NCBI RefSeq assembly: GCF_035610345.1
Contig: NZ_CP141212.1
Span: 749,976-813,975 of the forward strand
Reading direction: 5' to 3'
Origin: Sinorhizobium meliloti
Lineage (GTDB): Bacteria > Pseudomonadota > Alphaproteobacteria > Rhizobiales > Rhizobiaceae
DNA: 64,000 bases
Positions 1 through 11,075 of the stretch are shown piece by piece. The notes under the pieces were generated by a model, which was not told the origin of the DNA, searched no databases, and was given only the letters and a program-made list of their open reading frames with translations. Position 1 is the first letter of the stretch, and the number at the start of each line of letters is the position of its first letter. The translations under genes and the position numbers were made by a program.

Positions 1-1
1 T

Positions 2-1204
2 GTCGCCGGCGAACAGGGCGCCGCCGACCACGAGCGCGACGTCCGCGGTTTCGCGCTTAAATTCTACACCGGGGAAGGCAACTGGGACCTCGTCGGCAAC
101 AATACGCCGGTCTTCTTCATTCGCGATCCCTACAAGTTCCCCGACTTCATCCACACGCAGAAGCGTCATCCGAAGACCAATCTGCGTTCCGCCACTGCCA
201 TGTGGGACTACTGGTCCCTGTCGCCGGAAAGCCTGCATCAGGTGACGATCCTGATGTCCGACCGCGGCCTCCCGCAGACGCCGATGCATATGAACGGCTA
301 CGGCTCGCACACCTATTCCTTCTGGAACGACGCGGGCGAACGCTACTGGGTCAAGTTCCACTTCAAGACCCAGCAGGGCCACAAATTCTTCACGAACGAG
401 GAAGGCGAAACGGTCATCGGCAAGACCCGCGAGGGCTATCAGGAGGCACTGTTCTACGCGATCGAGAACGGGGCTTTCCCGCGCTGGACGGTTCAGGTGC
501 AGGTCATGCCGGAGCTCGACGTGGAGAAGACGCCTTACAACCCGTTCGACCTGACCAAGGTGTGGCCGCATGCCGACTACCCGCCGATCGAGATCGGCGT
601 GCTGGAGCTCAACCGCAACCCGGAAAACTATTTTGCCGAGATCGAGAACGCAGCCTTCTCGCCCTCCAATATCGTTCCCGGCATCGGCTTCTCGCCGGAC
701 AAGGTGCTGCAGGCCCGCATATTCTCCTACGCGGATGCCCACCGCTACCGCCTCGGCACGCATTACGAGCACATCCCGGTCAACCAGCCGCGCTGCCCGG
801 TTCACCACTACCATCGCGACGGTCAGATGAACACCTATGGCGGCATCCGCACCGGTAATCCGGACGCCTATTACGAGCCGAACTCCTTCAATGGACCGGC
901 CGAACAGCCGTTGGCCAAGGAACCGCCGCTCAGAATAGACGGCGACATGTCCCGCTACGATCACCGCGTCGGCAATGACGACTACATTCAGGTGCGGGCG
1001 CTGTTCGACCTCTTCGACGAGGGGCAGAAGTCGCGCCTCTTCTCCAACATCGCGGCCGCCATGGGCGGCGTCCCGGGCGAGATCATCGAGCGGCAGCTCA
1101 TTCATTTCGCCCGCGTCCACCCGGAATACGAGGCGGGCGTCCGCCGGGCGCTGAAGACCGCCCACGGCTACGAGGCGGACACGATCAGCACGGCGGCCGA
1201 GTAG
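2..1204 (+). CDS. katA: Catalase, 5'-truncated by the window edge
   Basis: Monofunctional haem catalase that breaks hydrogen peroxide into water and oxygen. The reading frame is open from base 2 and ends with TAG at 1202-1204. The first codons already lie inside the catalase core ([12 protein letters not shown], then [10 protein letters not shown]), so the N-terminal part with the catalytic His lies outside the window. Family landmarks visible are the [14 protein letters not shown] stretch and, further on, the haem-ligand region around [14 protein letters not shown], which carries the proximal Tyr. About 400 residues are present. The short C-terminus suggests a small-subunit clade enzyme of roughly 490 residues in full. 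A perfect hairpin follows the stop and the next gene is convergent. Family is certain; the symbol is inferred from rhizobial naming. Confidence 0.95.
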   Translation, partial: VAGEQGAADHERDVRGFALKFYTGEGNWDLVGNNTPVFFIRDPYKFPDFIHTQKRHPKTNLRSATAMWDYWSLSPESLHQVTILMSDRGLPQTPMHMNGYGSHTYSFWNDAGERYWVKFHFKTQQGHKFFTNEEGETVIGKTREGYQEALFYAIENGAFPRWTVQVQVMPELDVEKTPYNPFDLTKVWPHADYPPIEIGVLELNRNPENYFAEIENAAFSPSNIVPGIGFSPDKVLQARIFSYADAHRYRLGTHYEHIPVNQPRCPVHHYHRDGQMNTYGGIRTGNPDAYYEPNSFNGPAEQPLAKEPPLRIDGDMSRYDHRVGNDDYIQVRALFDLFDEGQKSRLFSNIAAAMGGVPGEIIERQLIHFARVHPEYEAGVRRALKTAHGYEADTISTAAE

Positions 1205-1228
1205 TCCGGCACCCGTTCCGGCAAGCGC

Positions 1229-1255
1229 GAAGGCCACGCCTCAGGCGTGGCCTTC
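1229..1255 (+). terminator. Hairpin after katA
   Basis: A perfect 12-bp inverted repeat (GAAGGCCACGCC, loop TCA, then its complement) lies 24 bases after the katA stop and before the end of the convergent LysR gene. The stem is very stable but no run of T follows it, so it may terminate weakly or simply stabilise the 3' end of the mRNA. Confidence 0.6.
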
Positions 1256-1281
1256 GTCATTGGAGGAGATATGTAAGCGGC

Positions 1282-2232
1282 TCACCAGCCCGGCAGCATA
1301 TGGCTCTGCCGGAGGCGCGGATAACGGGGATAGCCCTTGAGATCGCCTTCGAGATCGTCGTTGACGGTGATGGGCGTGATGTTGTCCAGGCAGGCGGTAA
1401 TGTGATTGGTGATCGCGTTCGACAGCGACGGCGAAAGGCCGGGGCGCTTCATGATGCCGATCTGCACCGGCGCCAGTGACGGGAAGCCGTCGGCCAGCGT
1501 CAGCACCTTCATGCCCGGTCGCAGTGCCGACTCCGGAAGGACGGAGACCGCCATGCCGGCGAGCACCGCGGCGGCAACGACGGTCGAGGACCAACTCGTG
1601 AACAGGATTTGATATTCCTTGCCGGTCGCATCGAGCGCCGCGCAGGCAGCCTGCCGCCACTGACAGTCGCGCCGGCCGACCGCAAGCGGGATTGGCGCAT
1701 TCTCGGGCAGCGGATGATTGATGGAGCTTACCCAGCAGAGCGGCTCGGTTCGTACGACGTCGGAAGCCCGCGCACGCGGATTGTGGGTGACGAGCGCGAT
1801 GTCGAGATCGCCCTTCGCCATTTTTTCCGCGAGGTCCACCGAGGGCTCGCAAATGATGTAGAGCTCGACGTTCGGATGCGTCTTGGCGAAGCGGACGATG
1901 ATTTCGGGCATGTAGCGGTCCGCGTAGTCGTCCGGTGTGCCGATCCGCAGCGTTCCCTCGAGGCGGTTGTCGTCGAAGGAGGCGATCGCCTCATTGTTGA
2001 GGCGGATCATCCGGCGGGCAAAATTGAGGAGCCTGTCGCCCTCGACTGTCAGCCGGTTGCCCCGGCCGTCCTTCATGAAAAGCGGCTTGCCGATCCGTTC
2101 TTCCAGGCGTCGCATCTGCATCGATACGGCGGATTGAGTCTTGAAGACACGGTCGGCCGCCTTGGTGAAGCTGCCCGTGTCTGCGATTGCTACGAAGGTT
2201 TGCAGCTGGTCGATATCGAGCGGTGCGGACAT
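1282..2232 (-). CDS. LysR-family transcriptional regulator
   Basis: 316-residue LysR regulator. The N-terminal winged helix-turn-helix covers about residues 8-66 (DIDQLQTFVAIADTGSFTKAA, followed by the SAVSMQMRRLEE recognition helix). The substrate-binding domain follows from about residue 92 (LRIGTPDDYADRYMPEI). It carries several Cys residues, including one in DCQWRQAACAAL and others at ICEPS and LCW. Cys is common in redox-responding LysR proteins, but no thiol-switch pair can be assigned by eye. It is convergent to the catalase, not divergent as oxyR usually is. The binding domain gives no effector. An oxidative-stress role is only suggested by position. ATG start at 2232; the ribosome site is weak. 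Confidence 0.85.
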   Translation of the reverse strand: MSAPLDIDQLQTFVAIADTGSFTKAADRVFKTQSAVSMQMRRLEERIGKPLFMKDGRGNRLTVEGDRLLNFARRMIRLNNEAIASFDDNRLEGTLRIGTPDDYADRYMPEIIVRFAKTHPNVELYIICEPSVDLAEKMAKGDLDIALVTHNPRARASDVVRTEPLCWVSSINHPLPENAPIPLAVGRRDCQWRQAACAALDATGKEYQILFTSWSSTVVAAAVLAGMAVSVLPESALRPGMKVLTLADGFPSLAPVQIGIMKRPGLSPSLSNAITNHITACLDNITPITVNDDLEGDLKGYPRYPRLRQSHMLPGW

Positions 2233-2442
2233 GGCCGGAATACCTATAAGATTGTTTGATGAATATCATTAAAAACATTCGTTGGACTGATCAATAAGGA
2301 TTTGCGAATGATAATCCGCAAACCACGTCAATCTTTCCGGCCAAAATAGTCGCCGGTTCGCCAAAAGTATTTCCGCCTGCCCCTGCGAAAGACCTCCCCG
2401 CAGGGGACGGGTTTCTTCGTGCCCGCGAAAAGGAGTTCCGTC

Positions 2443-2739
2443 ATGCGCACGACCCACCACGCCTCCGGTTTCGGCCTCGTTGCGAGCAGGCAGTCGCCTG
2501 CAGCCCGCACAACAGGCATCATCGGCGTGCTGACGGCCGTCTGGCGCCTTTATCGAAACCGCTGCCAGATTGCCCGCCTGCAGGATCTCGACGATCGCCA
2601 GTTGCTGGACATGGGTTTGAAACGCGAAGACCTGCGCGAGGCGCTGACCTCGGCCTTCTTCGAAAACCCGGGCAACTACCTGACGCGCGCCTCACGCAAT
2701 CGGGCGAACCTCTTCTACAGGGGAGTGCGCCACGATTGA
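2443..2739 (+). CDS. DUF1127 domain-containing small protein
   Basis: 98-residue basic protein. The C-terminal half holds the DUF1127 signature (WRLYRNRCQIARLQDLDDRQLLDMGLKREDLREAL), an Arg-rich helix followed by a helical hairpin. Such proteins are widespread in alphaproteobacteria; some affect RNA metabolism or phosphate and carbon physiology, but the role of this one is unknown. The ATG at 2443 was chosen over an in-frame ATG at 2419 because AAAAGGAG sits eight bases upstream of it. It is longer than the usual 45-70-residue DUF1127 proteins, having about 35 unrelated N-terminal residues. An 8-bp hairpin (2380-2406) lies just before the ribosome site. The next structured region may be its 3' UTR or a separate RNA. 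Confidence 0.8.
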   Translation: MRTTHHASGFGLVASRQSPAARTTGIIGVLTAVWRLYRNRCQIARLQDLDDRQLLDMGLKREDLREALTSAFFENPGNYLTRASRNRANLFYRGVRHD

Positions 2740-2777
2740 CCCCTCATGGCGCGTCCCGCCGCCTCGGATGCGCCAGT

Positions 2778-2929
2778 GCGGCATGATCTGCGAAATCTTC
2801 GCCTCGCGCGGATCATGCCGCGAATTTCGGATCGTGCCGATGGCACGTCGTAAAAGTTCCCCGCAGGGTATGAGCCAATAGACCCTGCTCCTTGCCCGGT
2901 ACATGCCAAGACGTGTACCGGGCTTTTTT
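2778..2929 (+). ncRNA. Candidate structured RNA with four hairpins
   Basis: The 362-base gap between the DUF1127 gene and the convergent DUF937 gene holds four consecutive perfect stems on the + strand: 2778-2788 with 2811-2821 (11 bp), 2833-2838 with 2842-2847 (6 bp), 2863-2869 with 2882-2888 (7 bp) and 2895-2903 with 2914-2922 (9 bp), the last followed by CTTTTTT. The unpaired stretch between stems 3 and 4 contains CTCCTT, which could pair with ribosome binding sites. No gene lies downstream on this strand, so it is either a 3' UTR-derived RNA of the DUF1127 gene or an independent small RNA. It was not recognised as a named family. Bases 2930-3101 hold nothing evident. Confidence 0.45.
2895..2929 (+). 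terminator. Intrinsic terminator
   Basis: A 9-bp perfect stem (CCCGGTACA / TGTACCGGG) with a 10-base loop is followed at once by C and six T. This is a textbook rho-independent terminator, reading in the + direction, and marks the 3' end of whatever is transcribed from the DUF1127 gene or from the candidate RNA before it. Confidence 0.85.
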
Positions 2930-3101
2930 GCGCGTCCGATAAGGCGCGGCGCGGTGCTCGGACGCAGCTTTCCTCATCGAGTTTGTCGGCATGTTTCCAG
3001 TTTGGGAATAAATCATGGCGAAGGCCAGTCGGGCGCGTGCCCCGTCGCGCGGAGAGGGTTCGTCCTCGCATTAAACCCGAGGAGAGGGGCAATCCCGGCG
3101 G

Positions 3102-3935
3102 CTAGGCCTTGCCGCCCGAGCCGCCCTTGTAGCTCTCGAACAGGGCGTCGATGCTCTTCTGATATTCCTTCTGCATTTCCAGCCCGCTGTCGAAGAGACT
3201 GTTCATCGCCTGCGAAAACTGGGCGAAGGCCGGGTTATCGGCCGGCGCTTTCTGCGCCGTGTCGGCGCCCCGCATCATCTCCGCATAGGCCTTGAAGAAC
3301 GGATTGTCGGCGAAAAGATCGGCTGCTTTCGGCTTATCGCCGGCCTTGCCCGTTTCTCCCGGCTTGCCCATGCCGAAGAAGCCCTGCATCGCCTGGGTGA
3401 AAGGATTGTCGAAGGGGTTGGACTGCGGTTCGGGCTTCTTGGCGAGGCCTGTCGCCTCCATCCATTGCTGCATCAGCGTCATCATCGGATTGTCGGCGAG
3501 CCCACCGCTCATCTGCCCCGTGGTCTGTTTGAAGAGCCCGCCCATCAGCGTGCTCGCCATCACCGGCAGCATCTGCTTGTAGATCTCCTGACCGATCCCC
3601 GTCATCTGTGCCGCCTGCGCCGCAATCGCGCGCGACATTTCCTTCGAGCCGAAAAGCTGGCCGAGAATGCCGTTGCCATCTGCGACACCCTGGGGTGTGA
3701 ACGCCTGGCTCATGTCTTCGAAATACCGGGCGTAATTGCCGGTCGAGAGCGCCGTCAGCAGCGCGCCGAAGTCGTAGGGGTTCGTCGTATTGTACTTGAA
3801 GCCAGTGGAAAATGCGGGCATCAGCGCGGCCGTGGCTTTCGCCATCTGCTCCTGCGCGAGCCCGAATTGTTTCGCCATCAGTTCGATGGCGTGGCCGTTC
3901 TGCGCCTGCGCGAACATGTCAAAAAGCGGTGCCAT
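3102..3935 (-). CDS. DUF937 domain-containing protein
   Basis: 277-residue protein of unknown function. The N-terminal about 100 residues resemble the DUF937 family (LFDMFAQAQNGHAIELMAKQFGLAQEQ, then ALMPAFSTGFKYNTTNPYDFGALLTAL). The rest is rich in Met, Ala, Gly and Gln with short repeats of the type DNP.F.(A/Q)AM, and the C-terminus is a charged helix. No signal peptide or membrane helix is visible. The ATG at 3935 is preferred to the one at 3974 because GGGAGGA lies a few bases before it. It stands alone between the candidate RNA and gshA, in the same direction as gshA but about 140 bases downstream of it. Family assignment is from memory of rhizobial homologues. Confidence 0.7.
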   Translation of the reverse strand: MAPLFDMFAQAQNGHAIELMAKQFGLAQEQMAKATAALMPAFSTGFKYNTTNPYDFGALLTALSTGNYARYFEDMSQAFTPQGVADGNGILGQLFGSKEMSRAIAAQAAQMTGIGQEIYKQMLPVMASTLMGGLFKQTTGQMSGGLADNPMMTLMQQWMEATGLAKKPEPQSNPFDNPFTQAMQGFFGMGKPGETGKAGDKPKAADLFADNPFFKAYAEMMRGADTAQKAPADNPAFAQFSQAMNSLFDSGLEMQKEYQKSIDALFESYKGGSGGKA

Positions 3936-4072
3936 TGGCGTTCCTCCCGGGACGAGCGACGCATGTCCTTGCACTATAACGGGAATTGGAGGGCTGGAAA
4001 CCGCTTTTTCTGAAGCGCCGGATAGGGGGCGGAAGGAGCATGTCGGCTGCTCCGTCCGGGTAGAGGGTCCGC

Positions 4073-5446
4073 TCAGTATTGGTAGTCGGCGAAAACCGGT
4101 TCGACCGATTCGTTCCAGCGGCCGTGATAGAGCGAGAGCATGTCTTCCGCGAGCGTCGCCTTCTTCGCCAGCACTTCGTCAAGCGGTGCCAGGAACTGGC
4201 TTTCGTCGATGCCGTCGCCGTTCAGCCGGTTGCGGCGCTTGAGACCGCTGCGCGAAATGGCGAGAACCTCGCGCGCGACATCGAAAAGCGACCTCGACCG
4301 GAATTCGGCCGCGAGCGCCTTTGCGGGCACGGCATCTCTGAGTGCCAGGACCTCTTCGTAACCCCAATCGCGGGTCAATTCCTCGGCCGCCGACAGGGCC
4401 TCGTCATCGTAGAGCAGGCCGACCCAGAACGCCGGCAGCGCGCAGATCCGCCGCCAGGGGCCGCCGTCTGCCCCGCGCATTTCCAGAAAACGCTTCAGAC
4501 GGACGTCGGGAAAGAGAGTCGACAGATGATTGGTCCAGTCGCCCATCGTCGGCTGCCACTCGGCGATTTCGCCCTTCAGCGCCCCGTTCATGAACTGACG
4601 GAAGGTGACATGGGTGCAGTCATGGTAATGCCCGTCGCGGACGACGAAATACATGGGGACGTCGAGCGCCCATTCCACATAGTCGCTGAAGCCGAAGTCC
4701 GGCTTGAAGGCCGTCGGCAACAGGCCCGAGCGCCGGTTGTCGGTATCGCGCCAGATGTCGCCCCGCCAGGAAAGCAGCCCGTTCGGCTTGCCTTCGGTGA
4801 AGGGGGAGCTCGCAAAGAGGGCGGTGGCGAGCGGCTGCAGCTTCAGGGAGACCTGCATCTTCCGCCGCATGTCCTCTTCCGAGGAGAAGTCGAGGTTAAC
4901 CTGGATCGTGCAGGTGCGATACATCATGTCGAGGCCCTTGCTGCCCACCTTGGGCATGTAGCGCGTCATGATGGCGTAGCGCGACTTCGGCATGCGCGGC
5001 GTCTCGGCGAAGTTCCATTTCGGACTGCCGCCGATGCCGAGGAAACGGATGCCGAGCGGTTCGGCGATTTCCCGAAGCACGGCAAGGTGCTGGTTGGATT
5101 CCTTGCAGGTCTGATGGAGGTTCTCGAGCGGTGCGCCGGAAAGCTCGAATTGCCCGCCCGGCTCGAGCGAAATCGCTCCATTGCCCGAGGGCTCGGCAAG
5201 GCCGATCACATTCCCCTCGTCCACGATCGGCTCCCAGCCGTTCCTTTCGGCCATACCGTTCAGGAGCGCCTGGATGCTGGCCTCGCCGAAATAGGGCACC
5301 GGGCTGTTGTCCGCCTTGAAGAAGGCGAACTTCTCATGTTCGGTGCCGATCCGGAACTTTTCCTTCGGCTTCGATCCGGATGCCAGATAGGCGGTCAGTT
5401 CAGCGACAGAGGTAACCGGCGTCTGGTCGGTAGTGTCTCGGGCCAT
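4073..5446 (-). CDS. gshA: Glutamate-cysteine ligase (plant/alphaproteobacterial type)
   Basis: First enzyme of glutathione synthesis: ATP-dependent ligation of glutamate and cysteine to gamma-glutamylcysteine. The 457-residue length fits the rhizobial enzyme. Recognisable segments are KFRIGTEHEKFAF near the N-terminus, EPGGQFELSGAPLENLHQTC, the MPKSRYAIMTRYMPKVG block and RTCTIQVNLDFSSE, all typical of the plant-type GCL family rather than E. coli GshA. The ATG at 5446 (MARDTTDQ) is chosen over 5533, since homologues begin there and an AAGAAG motif precedes it. It is followed downstream by the DUF937 gene and preceded by rsmE in the same direction. Glutathione is required for normal symbiosis in S. 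meliloti (established knowledge). Confidence 0.95.
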   Translation of the reverse strand: MARDTTDQTPVTSVAELTAYLASGSKPKEKFRIGTEHEKFAFFKADNSPVPYFGEASIQALLNGMAERNGWEPIVDEGNVIGLAEPSGNGAISLEPGGQFELSGAPLENLHQTCKESNQHLAVLREIAEPLGIRFLGIGGSPKWNFAETPRMPKSRYAIMTRYMPKVGSKGLDMMYRTCTIQVNLDFSSEEDMRRKMQVSLKLQPLATALFASSPFTEGKPNGLLSWRGDIWRDTDNRRSGLLPTAFKPDFGFSDYVEWALDVPMYFVVRDGHYHDCTHVTFRQFMNGALKGEIAEWQPTMGDWTNHLSTLFPDVRLKRFLEMRGADGGPWRRICALPAFWVGLLYDDEALSAAEELTRDWGYEEVLALRDAVPAKALAAEFRSRSLFDVAREVLAISRSGLKRRNRLNGDGIDESQFLAPLDEVLAKKATLAEDMLSLYHGRWNESVEPVFADYQY

Positions 5447-5581
5447 ATTCGTCTTCTTTGCCTGGGCGGCTCCTGCGGGGTCAGCAGGATCGGATGGAGT
5501 GCTTGAACCGTAATCAAGTGCGGCGCAAGTCAATTTCTTTCAAGATGCCCTCAAAAAAACTAGGAGCAAGCGGATGACGCA

Positions 5582-7841
<2,260 letters not shown>

Positions 7842-8021
7842 TGGCTGTTCTCCAACTGTAATATTCGCCAGTAGCGGCACAAACGGGCGTATTCAAGAGG
7901 AATTGACGAGGGGGCGAGGGGGGCGGCCGGGGCGTTACCCGATCCGGCATGTCGCAGCCTGCGGCGAGCTTGCGTGTCCGACCAGTCGTCGGGGCGGGTG
8001 CCGTGGGCTTCCGCCTCGCCG

Positions 8022-8528
8022 TCAGTTGCTGGAGGTTTTCGGCCGCTGCTCCGGGTCGGGGCCGAGGCGTTTGCCGAATTCGAGGATAAGCTCTTTCAGC
8101 GAAGGCTCTGCAACGCGCTTTGCCGCCTCACGATAGTCGACCCATTCCAGCCGCCTGCTGCCCTTCTCCGGGAAGTTCTTGCAGAAATCCTCGACTTCGA
8201 GCGCATGCACCTGCACCTTGCAGGAGATCTCCAAGCCGTGGTCCATCCGCTTCTGATAGACGTAGGCGCCGATGGCGGCCCTCTGCACCTTGCCCTTCAC
8301 CCCGGCTTCCTCATAGGCCTCGCGCTCGGCGACCTCGTGTGCCTGCTTGCCCTGCATCGGCCACCCCTTGGGGATGACCCACCGGCCGGTGTCGCGGCTG
8401 GTGATCACCAGGATTTCCAGCGCATTCGTCTTCCTGGCAAGCCGATAGCATAGCGCCGCATACTGCATGCGCGCCGGGCGACGCAGCATGAGTTGCACAT
8501 CAGAAGCGAGCCGGTGCAGAAAGTTCAA
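8022..8528 (-). CDS. NUDIX hydrolase
   Basis: 168-residue NUDIX-fold pyrophosphohydrolase, acting on an unidentified nucleoside diphosphate-linked substrate. The catalytic helix is evident: GWPMQG followed by EVAEREAYEEAGV, matching G-x5-E-x7-RE-x2-EE-xG except that the first Glu position is Lys. The REAYEEAG metal-binding part is intact. The family members with this PKGWP type of box include diadenosine polyphosphate and diphosphoinositol polyphosphate hydrolases, but the substrate cannot be read from sequence. The gene stands alone; 180 bases separate it from the PiT gene and about 270 from the GntR regulator on the same strand. Confidence 0.85.
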   Translation of the reverse strand: MNFLHRLASDVQLMLRRPARMQYAALCYRLARKTNALEILVITSRDTGRWVIPKGWPMQGKQAHEVAEREAYEEAGVKGKVQRAAIGAYVYQKRMDHGLEISCKVQVHALEVEDFCKNFPEKGSRRLEWVDYREAAKRVAEPSLKELILEFGKRLGPDPEQRPKTSSN

Positions 8529-8799
8529 GATTCCCGATACTCCTCAACGAATCAGTGGTTACCGCGCGACCCGAGTATGAACCGTCGCATGCCGCTGTAA
8601 ATGCGTTCGTCAAACGCGCCGCATTCATTCGGATTCACGCTCTTCCTTTTCGGGACTATGCATCACCCAGCTAACGCAAAGCGCGGAGTCGCGGTTCCGA
8701 CCGAACCACTGTCCCATGACCATATTTAGGAAATCGGCTGGAATTTTACCACGGGGCACTCGCCATCCGTACTTTTGCGCTTGTCGGGCGCGCGACGGG

Positions 8800-9591
8800 T
8801 CAGGAACCCGCGCGATCACGCTGCTGCAGGCGCAGGCGGGCAATGCGCACCCACTCTCCGCTGCGCTCGGCCTCGCGCGCTGCCGTGGCGACGAAATCGA
8901 TGTGGCTCTGCGCGGCCGCCTTGGCGGTTTGCGGATCGCCGACCATGATCGCCGCATAGATCGCCTCGTGCTGCGCGAGAAGCTGGTCGCGTGCGCCGGG
9001 CGCGTCGAAGACGGAATTGCGGTGGAAGAAGATGCCTTGGGTCAGCAGCCTGTAACAGGCCCTGAGGGTGTGAAGCAGGATGATATTATGAGCGCTTTCG
9101 CCGATGGCATTGTGCAGTTCGATATCGGCTTCGAGTTCTTCGGCGAAGTTGCCGCTCTCGTGTGCGGCGCGCATGCGTTTGATGACGCGGGTAAGAATGT
9201 CGCGGTCGAAGTCGGTTGCGCGGGTCGCCGCCAGTTCCGCCGTCAAGCCTTCGAGTTCGCGCCGGTATTCGAGATAGTCCTGGGTCGCCTTGTGGTGGCG
9301 TCCGATGAGCTCGATCAAGGGTTTGGAAAAGATCTGGCCGACCACGTCGGCGACGAACGTGCCGCCGCCATGCCGGCTTTCGACGAGACCGCGCGCCTCC
9401 AACTCCTTGAGCGCCTCACGCAGGATCGGCCGCGACACGTCGAAGCGCCTGGAGAGTTCTCGCTCGCCCGGCAAGCGATCGCCGTCGCGTAATACGCCCT
9501 CGAGGATCAGAAGCTCGATCTGCTGCACCACCTCGTCGGCCGTCCGGCCATGGCTGATGCGGGCATAAAGGTCGTCCTGGTCTTCGGTCAC
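8800..9591 (-). CDS. GntR-family (FadR subfamily) regulator, probable glycolate-operon regulator
   Basis: 263-residue regulator with an N-terminal GntR winged helix (VVQQIELLILEGVLRDGDRLPGERELSRRFDVSRPILREALKELEARGLV) and an all-helical FCD ligand domain with a probable metal site (EADIELHNAI and a later QHEAIYAAI). FadR-subfamily members such as GlcC, LldR and PdhR respond to glycolate, lactate or pyruvate. GTG at 9591 is preceded by GGGAG; a GTG at 9627 is the alternative. An AGTGG-N13-CCACT palindrome lies upstream at 9677-9699, and the same architecture occurs in front of glcD, so autoregulation and control of glcDEF are inferred. Whether it represses or activates is not visible. Confidence 0.85.
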   Translation of the reverse strand: MTEDQDDLYARISHGRTADEVVQQIELLILEGVLRDGDRLPGERELSRRFDVSRPILREALKELEARGLVESRHGGGTFVADVVGQIFSKPLIELIGRHHKATQDYLEYRRELEGLTAELAATRATDFDRDILTRVIKRMRAAHESGNFAEELEADIELHNAIGESAHNIILLHTLRACYRLLTQGIFFHRNSVFDAPGARDQLLAQHEAIYAAIMVGDPQTAKAAAQSHIDFVATAAREAERSGEWVRIARLRLQQRDRAGS

Positions 9592-9676
9592 GGCTACGTC
9601 TCCCGGAGCGCCAAGGGCTTTGTGCACAGGTGTCGCCGGCCTCCGCTTCCATTCGGCAATCTAACAGGACCCATCA

Positions 9677-9699
9677 AGTGGTCAAATTGATTGTCCACT
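9677..9699. promoter_or_regulatory. Candidate GntR operator (AGTGG-N13-CCACT)
   Basis: Arms AGTGGTCAA and TTGTCCACT flank a 5-base centre; they are complementary at all but one position. The palindrome sits between the divergent gntR and DUF3422 genes. An identical outer architecture occurs at 12127-12149 upstream of glcD. TGGT/ACCA-type half-sites are typical for FadR-subfamily proteins (established knowledge). Confidence 0.65.
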
Positions 9700-9805
9700 C
9701 TGCCGGTGTTGACAAAGATCGAACTGCGTCAAAGCGCCCTGTTCTTTTTACCTTATCCGTTGATAAGAAGGTGATGATGAACGCGTGAGGGGGAAGAAGC
9801 GCTTC

Positions 9806-11074
9806 ATGCCAAAGGGCAGTTTTGCATTTCCGGTGGCGCCCATGCGCGCCCAGGCGCTCGGCGAGGTCCATTCACGGCCCTATGCACTGGTGACGACTCC
9901 GCGCGTCATCTTTCAACTCGCCTTCATGACGGAGGGCGGGTCGATCGTCGATCACGCCGTGATGTCCGAGTTGTCGCGCTCGCGCGGCATTGCCCCGCCC
10001 GGTCGCGACGCCAATCACCACGCGATCCCCTGGGGACAGGGAACGCTGCGCTGGGAGCGGCACACGGAATTCTCCACCTATTTCTGGGACGCGCCCGCGC
10101 CGGAAAGCTTCGGCGGCGAGGTGCCGATCCATCCGTTCGGCGACGGTTTTTCGCCCCCGGGCTCGCTGATTTCCGGAGTTCGTCTGGAAATTCGTCCCGA
10201 TACGCCGGAGACCCGCGAGGCGATCGCGGCTTTCGATCCCACGAGCCTCTGTTACAGCGAAACCAAGAATGGCCAGGCGGTGCTCCTGACCGACTTTCGC
10301 CAGAACGGCGACGGGCTGACCCAGGTGCTGGTCATCGATCGCGGCATGACGGAGGCGGGAACGGGCGCCCTGGTGCAGCGCCTGCTCGACATCGAGACCT
10401 ACCGCACGCTTGCCATTCTCGGCCTGCCGCTTGCACAGTCGCTGTCGCCGGAGATCCGCCGCACCGAGGACGGCCTGACGGCGGTGACGCAGCGCATGAA
10501 GGAAAACGTCCGCGAGGAGGCTGACGAGATGCTGGCGGAGATCACCCGCCTTGCCGCCGATCTCGAAGCGGGTGCCGCCCTCAGCCTCTATCGCTTCGGC
10601 GCCAGCCGCGCCTATTACGGCATTGTCCAGGAACGCATCCGCACGCTTTCCGAGACGCCGGTGCCCGGTTACGAGACCATCGGCACCTTCCTCGAGCGCA
10701 GGCTGGCGCCGGCAATGCGCACCTGTCAGTCGGTCGAGGAGCGGCAGGCGAATCTCTCGCGCAAGCTCGCCCGCGCTACGGCTCTCCTGAGAAGCTGGAT
10801 CGACGTCGAACTGGAACGGCAGAACAGCGCCCTGTTGAATTCGATGGATCGCCGCGCCAAGCTGCAATTGCGCCTGCAACAGACCGTCGAAGGATTGTCG
10901 GTGGCGGCGATTTCCTATTATGTCGTCGGGCTCTTCGGCTACCTCGCCAAGGCCGTCAGTCATGAAATACCCGTTGATCCCGGTCTCCTGACGGGCCTCG
11001 CCGTTCCCTTCGCGGTCGCCGGGGTCTGGCTGGTGGTGCGGCGCATTCGCCGCCATCACGACGAGCACGGATAG
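9806..11074 (+). CDS. DUF3422 family membrane-anchored protein
   Basis: 422-residue protein of the DUF3422 family, function unknown. The long N-terminal part is soluble (ALGEVHSRPYALVTTPRVIFQLAFMTEGG near the start), the middle is helical with coiled-coil tendency (ARATALLRSWIDVELERQNSALLNSMDRRAKLQLRLQQTVEGLSV), and the C-terminus has two hydrophobic helices (about VAAISYYVVGLFGYLAKAV and LLTGLAVPFAVAGVWLVV). The ATG at 9806 is preferred over a GTG at 9785 because a GAGGGGGAAGAAG purine run precedes it. The gene is divergent from gntR across the operator and convergent to a LysR gene, with only one base between the stops. Its place next to the glycolate regulator may be functional or coincidental. 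Confidence 0.8.
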   Translation: MPKGSFAFPVAPMRAQALGEVHSRPYALVTTPRVIFQLAFMTEGGSIVDHAVMSELSRSRGIAPPGRDANHHAIPWGQGTLRWERHTEFSTYFWDAPAPESFGGEVPIHPFGDGFSPPGSLISGVRLEIRPDTPETREAIAAFDPTSLCYSETKNGQAVLLTDFRQNGDGLTQVLVIDRGMTEAGTGALVQRLLDIETYRTLAILGLPLAQSLSPEIRRTEDGLTAVTQRMKENVREEADEMLAEITRLAADLEAGAALSLYRFGASRAYYGIVQERIRTLSETPVPGYETIGTFLERRLAPAMRTCQSVEERQANLSRKLARATALLRSWIDVELERQNSALLNSMDRRAKLQLRLQQTVEGLSVAAISYYVVGLFGYLAKAVSHEIPVDPGLLTGLAVPFAVAGVWLVVRRIRRHHDEHG

Positions 11075-11075
11075 A

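Noticed and set aside
1282..2232. Naming the LysR gene beside katA as oxyR
   Set aside because: oxyR is typically divergent from katA in rhizobia; this gene is convergent and the characteristic OxyR cysteine pair could not be assigned.
4079..5506. Open frame of 475 codons antisense to gshA
   Set aside because: Shadow frame; gshA motifs are unmistakable on the minus strand.
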